This document shows, piece by piece, positions 8,641-15,238 of a stretch of DNA of 34,477 nt (position 1 is its first letter; each line of letters begins with the position of its first letter). The notes under the pieces were generated by a model. The model had not been told where the DNA came from, did no database searches, and saw nothing but the letters and a program-made list of their open reading frames with translations. The stretch spans positions 1 to 34,477 of the forward strand of contig JAFDZL010000448.1 of assembly GCA_018266935.1 (NCBI GenBank), in the 5' to 3' direction. This stretch comes from Bacteroidota bacterium. Its GTDB lineage: Bacteria > Bacteroidota > Bacteroidia > Sphingobacteriales > Sphingobacteriaceae. The position numbers were made by a program, and so were the translations under genes.

Positions 8641-9765
8641 ATGAACTTATTCGACAGGTTCCTGGCATTTCATAAAAAGCACCGTTGGTTGAGCCATGTG
8701 ACCTTTTGGCTGATCTACCTGCTTATCGGTGTCAGTTCAAGTAAATACCGTGATGGCACACGGGGAACCTACGGCTTCGAGTTTACCAGCGATGCTTTAT
8801 ATATGTCGGCAGAGATGGTCTTTGCCTACGCATTGGCTTATTTTGTCGTTCCGCAATTTGTTTATCGCAAAAGATATTTGCTTTCAATCGTCGGGTTCCT
8901 GTTGTCAAGCTATGCGGCCTGCGTACTTGGCCGCGTTTTTATCGTAAAAATATGTGAGCCAATGGCCGGGGTTGCACCCAAGGCTTTCGAAACTTACACG
9001 GAGATATTTACGAATATTCCAAAACTGCTGTATAATTATAATTTCGATATGATGGCGGCGGCCTCCATTTTCGTCTTTTTTAAAATATTGAAAGACCAAC
9101 TCGAAGCCCAAAAGCGGGTGCTGATCTTTGAAAAGGAAAAAGCCGAAACGGAATTGAAGTTACTGAAGACCCAGTTGAATCCGCATTTCCTTTTCAATAC
9201 GCTTAATAATCTCTACTCGCTGTCTTTCACATCATCAGCTGCCACCTCACAATCCATCGCACGGTTGGCTGATATTCTTGATCATATGCTATATCGCAGC
9301 AATACACCATTTGTGTCACTAAAGGCGGAGATCGGCCTCATCAATAATTATATTGAACTGGAAAAATTAAGATATGATGACCGCCTCACTGTAAATTTCA
9401 ATACCAGGGTTGAAGGTGAAGTAGTTATCGCGCCCCTCATTGTATTGTCATTGGTTGAAAACGCTTTTAAACATGGCGCCAGTGATGATACCGGGGCACC
9501 GGAAATCGACATTGACCTGCATGCTAACGAGCAAAGTTTTATCTTTAAGATATCGAACACGGTGGCCCCAAAAAGCAACGGCGGTCCGGCGGCTTCGAAC
9601 GAAAGGATCGGCCTTAATAATCTTCGCCGCCAACTGGAACTCATCTACCGTAATGATTACGCGCTTAATGTTACCTGTGACGATAGACGCTTCCATGTGG
9701 AGCTATCCATCAAACTAAAACAAGCCTTACCGGAATATGAAGAAAGTACGGTGTTTGCTGGTTGA
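8641..9765 (+). CDS. LytS/YehU-type sensor histidine kinase
   Basis: The 374-residue protein has about four membrane helices in its first 150 residues (for example FWLIYLLIGV and VFAYALAYFVV), then a coiled linker (LEAQKRVLIFEKEKAETELKLLKTQ). The His_kinase domain of the LytS family follows, with the phospho-acceptor in LNPHFLFNTLNNLYSL (His about 182) and the N-box in LSLVENAFKHG. No recognisable periplasmic or GAF sensor domain is present, so the membrane segments themselves probably sense the signal. I chose the ATG at 8641 over an in-frame TTG two codons upstream. The last 29 bases overlap the response-regulator gene, so translation is coupled. Its partner is the LytTR protein at 9737. 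Confidence 0.92.
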   Translation: MNLFDRFLAFHKKHRWLSHVTFWLIYLLIGVSSSKYRDGTRGTYGFEFTSDALYMSAEMVFAYALAYFVVPQFVYRKRYLLSIVGFLLSSYAACVLGRVFIVKICEPMAGVAPKAFETYTEIFTNIPKLLYNYNFDMMAAASIFVFFKILKDQLEAQKRVLIFEKEKAETELKLLKTQLNPHFLFNTLNNLYSLSFTSSAATSQSIARLADILDHMLYRSNTPFVSLKAEIGLINNYIELEKLRYDDRLTVNFNTRVEGEVVIAPLIVLSLVENAFKHGASDDTGAPEIDIDLHANEQSFIFKISNTVAPKSNGGPAASNERIGLNNLRRQLELIYRNDYALNVTCDDRRFHVELSIKLKQALPEYEESTVFAG

Positions 9766-10453
9766 TGACGAGCCGCTGGCCACAGCGCTGATGGAAAAGC
9801 ATATTGCACAGGTGGATTTTATGGAGGTGGTGGCTATCTGTCCTAACGTGCTAAAAGCCCTGGAAGCGCTGAAGAAAATGGATGTTGACCTGATGTTCCT
9901 GGATATCCGTATGCCGGCTATAAATGGCATCGATTTCTTAAAAATGCTTCGGAATCCTCCGAAGGTGATCATCACCACGGCTTACCGCGAATATGCCTTG
10001 GATGGTTACGACCTGGATATTGTAGATTATTTGCTGAAACCGATAACCTTCGACCGTCTTTTTAAGGCCATCGAACGGTATTTGAGAAGTTATGACCCAG
10101 TGGTTCAACAGGCGGCGCAAATGAGCGCAGAAGCTGAATATATTTTTCTAAAATCAGGGCACCGGAATATCAAGATCGACATGAATGATATCCTGTACAT
10201 GGAAAGCCTGAAGGATTATGTTAAAGTGCACACAACTGGCGGTATCGTTACTACAAAGTACAAGATCAGTGAGATGGGAAATGAACTATCGGCCAAAAAT
10301 TTCCTGCGCATCCACCGGTCATTTATTATTAATCTCAAACATATCGCCGCATTTACCGCCAGTGACGTAGAGATCGGCAAAACTGAACTCCCCATAGGTG
10401 AAAGCTATAAAGAACACGTGATGCGGGTATTAAAGAAAAGCACCCATTTTTAA
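9737..10453 (+). CDS. LytTR-family response regulator
   Basis: This 238-residue regulator has an N-terminal receiver domain: acidic pair Asp10/Asp11, phosphorylated Asp56 in LMFLDIRMP, Thr in VIITTAY, and Lys in YLLKP. The C-terminal LytTR DNA-binding domain begins near residue 135 (YIFLKSGHRNIKI) and contains ILYMESLKDYVKVHT and the typical FLRIHRSFIINL. It is expected to bind paired direct repeats upstream of target promoters after phosphorylation by the overlapping kinase. The divergent outer-membrane receptor gene is a natural candidate target, but I could not find a convincing 21-bp spaced repeat in that intergenic region. The target is therefore open. Confidence 0.94.
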   Translation: MKKVRCLLVDDEPLATALMEKHIAQVDFMEVVAICPNVLKALEALKKMDVDLMFLDIRMPAINGIDFLKMLRNPPKVIITTAYREYALDGYDLDIVDYLLKPITFDRLFKAIERYLRSYDPVVQQAAQMSAEAEYIFLKSGHRNIKIDMNDILYMESLKDYVKVHTTGGIVTTKYKISEMGNELSAKNFLRIHRSFIINLKHIAAFTASDVEIGKTELPIGESYKEHVMRVLKKSTHF

Positions 10454-10457
10454 TATT

Positions 10458-10501
10458 TTCCGGCAAATTTTCCACGTTTTTATAGATAAGCCTTGCCGGA
10501 A
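10458..10501. terminator. Candidate bidirectional terminator hairpin between convergent genes
   Basis: A perfect 9-base inverted repeat, TTCCGGCAA (10458-10466) and TTGCCGGAA (10493-10501), lies between the stop of the LytTR gene and the stop of the convergent hemerythrin gene. T-rich sequence precedes the left arm and A-rich sequence follows the right arm, so on either strand an A/T-rich stretch flanks the stem. The 26-base loop is long for an intrinsic terminator, which lowers confidence. Confidence 0.4.
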
Positions 10502-10538
10502 TAATAAAATCATCTGTGCCTGTTCGAAAAGTGCTCCG

Positions 10539-11012
10539 CTACGTAGTTTTCTTCCAAAACTCATGCGGAAAGTTGTCGCAAAAAGGCCTGTGGGCGGCAT
10601 TGGTCGCCTGTTCGATCTGATCGAGTTGTTCGGGGGTAAGATGGGTCTCCAGGTAAGGGAAAAGCTCGCGTTCTTCAAAACGGATATGGTCGTCAACGTG
10701 GTTCGCCAGGCTTAGGAGTTCCTCTTCGGCGGCGGTTCCGTTTGCGGTAATGCTGCTGATCAATCCGGTGATCCGGCGGTGTTCAGCCAGCGTTCTCTGC
10801 TTCAGCGTGTCATGGTCAGGCAGATGGATCAGCACTTCGGTTTCTTCTTCGCCAAAATGTTTCAAAAGTTCTTCTTTGGCAAACCAGGCCACATAGTCGG
10901 TTATAACTTTTGGGTCGGCGCCTACCTTGACGCCCTGCCGTATCTTCCAGGCCAGCAGCAGCCCGTGATGATGGTCGCGCGAAAGCACCAGCAGCGACTT
11001 GCTCCGTTTCAT
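10539..11012 (-). CDS. Hemerythrin HHE domain protein
   Basis: The 157-residue protein is an all-helical bundle carrying the spaced His/Glu ligands of hemerythrin-like proteins: RDHHHG near residue 13, HFGEEE in the second helix, EHRRI in the third, and HVDDHIRFEERELFPYLE in the fourth. Proteins of this class bind a di-iron centre. They serve in oxygen, nitric oxide or iron handling, in the cytoplasm when no signal peptide is present, as here. The start ATG at 11012 is followed by the basic MKRSKSLLVLSRDHHHG typical of the family. It stands alone with its own leader. The Crp/Fnr regulator 1.8 kb away might connect to redox sensing, but nothing in the sequence shows this. Confidence 0.88.
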   Translation of the reverse strand: MKRSKSLLVLSRDHHHGLLLAWKIRQGVKVGADPKVITDYVAWFAKEELLKHFGEEETEVLIHLPDHDTLKQRTLAEHRRITGLISSITANGTAAEEELLSLANHVDDHIRFEERELFPYLETHLTPEQLDQIEQATNAAHRPFCDNFPHEFWKKTT

Positions 11013-11160
11013 ATTTTTTTAAGCGAATTTGAAAAATAAAAGTACTATAAGCGTTGGGGCCATGTCATTTTGTGAAAAATTTAATGCGGCAAATATTTTT
11101 CGTTTTGTCCATTTCTTCCGGTCAGCAGCAGGGTCAAAAACCGGACGGACAAACAATTTT

Positions 11161-11274
11161 CAAATCTTCAAATCACCATATTTTCAAATTAATGAATTCA
11201 AATCTTCAAATCGCCACATTTTCAAATTAATGAATTCAAATCCTTAGATCGGCATATTTTCAAATTAATGAATT
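11161..11274. repeat. Three tandem copies of a 38-bp AT-rich repeat
   Basis: Units occupy 11161-11198, 11199-11236 and 11237-11274 with no gap. Each starts CAAATC and ends with the identical 18 bases TTTTCAAATTAATGAATT. The first two units differ at only two positions (ACCATA against GCCACA in the middle). The third has diverged in its first half. Each unit contains TTCAAAT-type submotifs. The array lies between the divergent hemerythrin and SDR genes and ends 16 bases before the SDR start codon, so it occupies the SDR promoter region. It could be a variable-number tandem repeat or a multi-site protein binding array. Confidence 0.9.
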
Positions 11275-11290
11275 AGCTTATCTTTAATCC

Positions 11291-12109
11291 ATGATCTCAC
11301 TCCACAACAAAAACGCCGTCATTTACGGCGCGGGCGGCTCGCTGGGCGGCGCCATGGCCAAGGCTTTCGCGGCAGCAGGGGCAAAAGTTTTTTTATCGGG
11401 TATCCGCCCCGGCAGGGTTCAAATGGTAACCGACGAGATAAACGATCTGGGCGGCTATGCCGAAGCGGCCGTCGTGGACGCGCTGGACGAAAAGGCCGTT
11501 GATCACCATATCGCATCCGTCGTTAAAAAAGCCGGTACCGTCGATATTTCTTTTAACGCGGCATGGAACGGCGTGGTGCAGGGCATCCCGCTAACGGATA
11601 TCTCTGTAAAAGATTTTGTGACGCCGATCCACATGGCTATCCAAAGCCGGTTCGTTACAGCAGTCGCCGCGGCCAAAGTGATGATGAAGCAAAAGTCGGG
11701 CGTCATACTCAACCTAACCGCTACGCCGGGCGGCATTGGTTACCCTTATACCGGCGGCTTTGCTCCTACCTGCGCGGCTATCGAAAGCCTTTCGCGCAAC
11801 CTGGCCGTGGAGCTGGGGATTTACGGCATCAGGTCGGTTAATATCCGTTCCGGAGGTTCGCCCGACTCCAAAGTGTTCCGGGATGCGATAGCCAGTCAGC
11901 CTGAGGTGATGGAAACGGTGCTTGCAACCATGAAAGCCGACACTATGCTGAAAGAGATGGCAAACATGGAGGATATTACCAACGCCGGGGTATTCCTGGT
12001 ATCGGATATGGCGGCCAAAATAACGGGCGTTACCCTCGACCTGACAGTCGGCACTACCGGGGGGCTTAATTATAGGATAAGCATGCCTGCGTTTGACGAG
12101 TATATGTAA
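11291..12109 (+). CDS. SDR-family protein with degenerate catalytic motif
   Basis: The 272-residue protein has a Rossmann nucleotide-binding start (VIYGAGGSLGGAMA, residues 10-23) and the overall spacing of a classical short-chain dehydrogenase. The catalytic elements are altered. NNAG is NAAW, the catalytic Ser is Thr (LNLTATPGG), and the YxxxK block that should precede SLSRNLAVELG reads FAPTC, so both Tyr and Lys are missing. A Tyr occurs a few residues earlier (GYPYTGG) and might substitute. From memory, the F-P-C-AIES pattern recurs in a recognisable SDR subgroup, so this looks like a conserved variant and not decay. Activity and substrate are unknown. The three 38-bp repeats lie just upstream. 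It is convergent with the Crp/Fnr gene. Confidence 0.85.
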   Translation: MISLHNKNAVIYGAGGSLGGAMAKAFAAAGAKVFLSGIRPGRVQMVTDEINDLGGYAEAAVVDALDEKAVDHHIASVVKKAGTVDISFNAAWNGVVQGIPLTDISVKDFVTPIHMAIQSRFVTAVAAAKVMMKQKSGVILNLTATPGGIGYPYTGGFAPTCAAIESLSRNLAVELGIYGIRSVNIRSGGSPDSKVFRDAIASQPEVMETVLATMKADTMLKEMANMEDITNAGVFLVSDMAAKITGVTLDLTVGTTGGLNYRISMPAFDEYM

Positions 12110-12129
12110 TTGCGATTAATTGCTGATTG

Positions 12130-12837
12130 CTACCTGTAATTTGATCTTTTAACGAGCGATTTGATATCCTTAACCCGGATGCTTCGTCCATCGGTTTCCA
12201 GGATGCCTTCGCTTTTGAATTCTTTGAGCAGCCTCGTCACGTTATCGGTGGCAAGGCCGGCCATGTTGGCCAGGTCGGCGCGTGAAAAATTGAGCACGGG
12301 CTCGGCGCCGGGGGTATTATCATCTTTAAATTTTTCGCGCAAAACGATAAGCGCTATCGCAAGCCGTTCGTGCGCGGTGCGCTGCGCAAAAACCGATATG
12401 CTGTTGGCGAACACGGTAAACTCGTGACTAAGCGCCTTCAGCAGCCTTTGGGTAAAGTAGGGCGAGCGCTGCAATACTTCTAAGAAATCTTCCTTGGGTA
12501 TAAAGCTGAGCAAGCTCTTCTCCAGCGCCGCGGCCGAATCGGGGTAACGTTCCTCGGAGAGCACGGCGTGGTAGCCGATCAGCTCGCCTTCACCGGCCAC
12601 ATAGATGATCTGCTCGCGTCCCTCTCTATCCGATTTATATTTTTTGACCTTACCGCTGCGAATGATAAATATGCCCGACGGAACAGTACCTTCCCTGAAA
12701 ATGATCTCGCCTTTATGGTACTGCTGGCTGGTATGATTGCTGAACAGGCTGGCATATTCCTCCCCGTTAAGGGCGCTGAGCACCGACTTTGTCGTAAAGC
12801 TCCACCGGTCGATCGGGAATATTCCTGACAAGCTCAT
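12130..12837 (-). CDS. Crp/Fnr-family transcriptional regulator
   Basis: The 235-residue protein has an N-terminal cyclic-nucleotide-binding-like beta barrel (about residues 20-130, with HKGEIIFREGTVPSGIFIIRSG and GEGELIGYHAVL). A dimerisation helix follows, then a Crp-type winged helix-turn-helix (RADLANMAGLATDNVTRLLKEF, about 186-207). The N-terminal cysteines needed for an Fnr iron-sulfur cluster are absent. The phosphate-binding segment (GELIGYHAVL) lacks the usual Arg-Ser/Thr pair of true cAMP receptors, so the effector is unclear. The ATG at 12837 is preferred over an upstream TTG. The gene is divergent from a methyltransferase and a SulP transporter across about 100 bases, so it may regulate them. 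No palindromic operator stood out. Confidence 0.92.
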   Translation of the reverse strand: MSLSGIFPIDRWSFTTKSVLSALNGEEYASLFSNHTSQQYHKGEIIFREGTVPSGIFIIRSGKVKKYKSDREGREQIIYVAGEGELIGYHAVLSEERYPDSAAALEKSLLSFIPKEDFLEVLQRSPYFTQRLLKALSHEFTVFANSISVFAQRTAHERLAIALIVLREKFKDDNTPGAEPVLNFSRADLANMAGLATDNVTRLLKEFKSEGILETDGRSIRVKDIKSLVKRSNYR

Positions 12838-12919
12838 TTGCAAAGATACTATTTGAAAAGCTGATAAATATCAGTTTTTGGCGTGATCTGCATACGCAGC
12901 ACTAAGCCCGGAACGGGTC

Positions 12920-12927
12920 TAAATTTG
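12920..12927 (+). promoter_or_regulatory. Candidate Bacteroidota -7 box (TAnnTTTG) for the methyltransferase-SulP pair
   Basis: TAAATTTG matches the Bacteroidota primary sigma -7 consensus exactly and ends 12 bases before the ATG at 12940. No convincing TTG element is seen at the expected -33 distance. If real, transcription starts after the alternative GTG at 12883, which supports the downstream ATG as the start. Confidence 0.4.
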
Positions 12928-12939
12928 ATCGTGTTTAAA

Positions 12940-13584
12940 ATGAAACCCCGGTTGCCGGACGAAACCGGCGCAGGTGCTGACGAAGGATCGGCATTAAAGA
13001 TCAACGCCAATGAGCGGCTTTTTTTGAATGATACGACTTTCGATTGGGTGTATCCCCATGACATCCGGGAAAAATCAAGAAAACACTGGACACCCCTGGA
13101 TATTGCCCGTAAAGCTGCTGGTTTTTTGGCAGAGCCGGAAGCGACGGTATTGGATATCGGCAGCGGCGCGGGTAAGTTTTGCCTGGCGGGGGCGCATGCC
13201 TACCCTGGCACCATTTTTTGCGGGGTGGAACAACGGCATGAGCTGGTGCTTTGCGCCGAAGCCGCTAAGAACTATATGGGATTGACGAATGCGCATTTCC
13301 TGTATGCCAACATGACCCAGGTTAATTTCGCCGAGTTCGACCATTTTTATTTTTACAATTCATTTTATGAAAATATAGACGGCGAGGAAGCGATAGACAA
13401 TACCATCGAAACGTCGTACAGCCTGTATAGCTATTATACCCGGTACCTGTACGCCGAACTGGACAAAAAACCGGCGGGCACCAAACTCGTCACCTTTCAC
13501 AGCGCCGGGGAAGAGGTGCCGAAATCGTTCAGGCTGGCAGACATCTCCTTTGATATGATGCTGCAAATGTGGATCAAAATATAA
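12940..13584 (+). CDS. Class I SAM-dependent methyltransferase-like protein
   Basis: The 214-residue protein contains motif I VLDIGSGAGKFCLAG (residues 70-84) and an acidic residue after the next strand (FCGVEQRHEL), the normal SAM ribose contact. It later has YFYNSFYENI at the motif IV position. The region before motif I (HWTPLDIARKAAGFL) resembles the entry helix of methyltransferases that act on small molecules or protein side chains. The substrate cannot be assigned. An in-frame GTG at 12883 would add 19 unconserved-looking residues; a -7-like box at 12920 argues for the ATG at 12940. The stop is six bases before the SulP transporter gene, so the two are cotranscribed. Confidence 0.78.
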   Translation: MKPRLPDETGAGADEGSALKINANERLFLNDTTFDWVYPHDIREKSRKHWTPLDIARKAAGFLAEPEATVLDIGSGAGKFCLAGAHAYPGTIFCGVEQRHELVLCAEAAKNYMGLTNAHFLYANMTQVNFAEFDHFYFYNSFYENIDGEEAIDNTIETSYSLYSYYTRYLYAELDKKPAGTKLVTFHSAGEEVPKSFRLADISFDMMLQMWIKI

Positions 13585-13590
13585 TACCTC

Positions 13591-15237
13591 ATGCCCATAT
13601 TCAGACCAAAGATCGTCGATACGCTGAAAGGCTATACCAGGGCCCAGCTCTATAAAGATGTCATTGCGGGCATTATCGTGGGCGTTGTGGCGCTGCCGCT
13701 GGCGATAGCATTTGCCATTGCCTCCGGGGTGTCGCCCGAAAAAGGGATCTTTACCGCGGTGGTCGCCGGGTTCATCATTTCGGCGCTCGGCGGCAGCCGG
13801 GTACAGATCGGCGGACCGACCGGCGCCTTTATCGTAGTGGTCTATGGCATTGTTCAGCAATACGGCATCAGCGGGCTCATCATCGCCACCTTTATAGCAG
13901 GGATCCTGCTTATCGTTATGGGGCTCACCCGGCTGGGCAACGTCATTAAGTTTATACCGTACCCGCTCATTGTAGGCTTTACCTCGGGTATCGCGGTCAT
14001 TATTTTTTCCTCGCAGGTAAAGGATTTCCTCGGGCTAAAAATGGGGAGCGTCCCGGCCGACTTTATCGGCAAGTGGCTGGCTTTCGGGCAGCATTTCGCT
14101 TCGGTAAATTTGTATGCGCTGGCCATCGGCGTTTTTACACTTTTAACTGTCGCCCTCTGGCCCAAAATCACCCATAAGATCCCCGGCTCATTGATCGCCA
14201 TCCTGGTGACGACGCTGGTCGTGAGCGTTTTTCACCTCCCGGTGCAAACCATCGGCAGCCGCTTCGGTTCCATCGCATCGTCGCTGCCATCGCCGGTGGT
14301 GCCCAAAGTGACGCTGCAGGTGTTGCAGCAAATGATACGCCCTGCTTTCACCATCGCTATGCTGGGCAGCATCGAATCCCTGCTTTCGGCTGTGGTGGCG
14401 GATGGCATGACAGGCGGCAACCACCGCTCCAACACCGAGCTGGTAGCGCAGGGTATCGCCAATATATGCTCATCCATTTTCGGGGGGATCCCTGCTACCG
14501 GCGCTATCGCGCGTACGGCAACCAATATCAAGAACGGCGGGCGGACACCCGTTGCCGGCATGGTGCATGCGCTTACCTTACTGGTTATTATGCTGTTCGT
14601 TGGCAAATGGGCGGTACTGATCCCGATGCCTACGCTGGCAGGCATACTGGTGATCGTAGCCTGGAACATGAGTGAGATCGATAGTTTCCGGTTCGTGCTG
14701 AAGGGATCCAAAAGCGACGCAACGGTATTGCTGGCTACCTTCCTGCTCACGGTCTTCATTGATCTTACGGTTGCTATCGAGATCGGGATGATCCTGGCCG
14801 CGTTCCTGTTTATGCGGAAAATAATGCAGACCAGCTCGGTGATGCAAACCGGGATACCAGCCGATGACGGCGCCGACAATATCGCAATGCCCGCTTTACC
14901 CGAAGGTGTCGATGTTTTCGAAATAAACGGCCCGCTGTTTTTCGGAGCGGCTTATAAATTCCGGGACACGATGAAGATGATCGAAAATCCCGCCAAGGTG
15001 CTGATCATACGCATGGATAATGTACCGGTGATCGACGCTACGGGCCTGCGGATACTGAAAGACGTACACCGCGAGGTAAGTAAAAAAGGCAGTAAGCTGA
15101 TCCTGTCAGAGATCAGCAGCGAGCAAGTTACCGCCGAACTGCAAAAGGCACGCTTGCTGTTCCTGATCGGCAAAGCCAACGTTACGCCTACTTTTGACGA
15201 AGCGCTGGAGCGGGCGCACGACATTCTCGGGGGTTAA
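13591..15237 (+). CDS. SulP/SLC26-family anion transporter with STAS domain
   Basis: The 548-residue inner-membrane protein has the SulP signature region near its N-terminus (AGIIVGVVALPLAIAFAIASG) and the GGPTGAF motif of the anion site. About 12 to 14 membrane segments extend to residue 410. A C-terminal STAS domain (about 435-545) carries VPVIDATGLRIL, with the position used for phosphorylation in anti-sigma antagonists. Family members move sulfate, bicarbonate, chloride or dicarboxylates. The substrate is not evident, and no carbonic anhydrase gene is adjacent to suggest bicarbonate. It follows the methyltransferase by six bases and ends one base before the stop of the convergent FtsX permease, leaving no room for a separate terminator. 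Confidence 0.93.
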   Translation: MPIFRPKIVDTLKGYTRAQLYKDVIAGIIVGVVALPLAIAFAIASGVSPEKGIFTAVVAGFIISALGGSRVQIGGPTGAFIVVVYGIVQQYGISGLIIATFIAGILLIVMGLTRLGNVIKFIPYPLIVGFTSGIAVIIFSSQVKDFLGLKMGSVPADFIGKWLAFGQHFASVNLYALAIGVFTLLTVALWPKITHKIPGSLIAILVTTLVVSVFHLPVQTIGSRFGSIASSLPSPVVPKVTLQVLQQMIRPAFTIAMLGSIESLLSAVVADGMTGGNHRSNTELVAQGIANICSSIFGGIPATGAIARTATNIKNGGRTPVAGMVHALTLLVIMLFVGKWAVLIPMPTLAGILVIVAWNMSEIDSFRFVLKGSKSDATVLLATFLLTVFIDLTVAIEIGMILAAFLFMRKIMQTSSVMQTGIPADDGADNIAMPALPEGVDVFEINGPLFFGAAYKFRDTMKMIENPAKVLIIRMDNVPVIDATGLRILKDVHREVSKKGSKLILSEISSEQVTAELQKARLLFLIGKANVTPTFDEALERAHDILGG

Positions 15238-15238
15238 A

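Noticed and set aside
11029..11247. A 72-codon frame running through the 38-bp repeats.
   Set aside because: Its C-terminal half is only the translated repeat (FKLMNS pattern), with no sign of coding selection.
12883..12939. Longer methyltransferase starting at GTG 12883.
   Set aside because: The added 19 residues are not domain-like and a consensus -7 box lies within this stretch.
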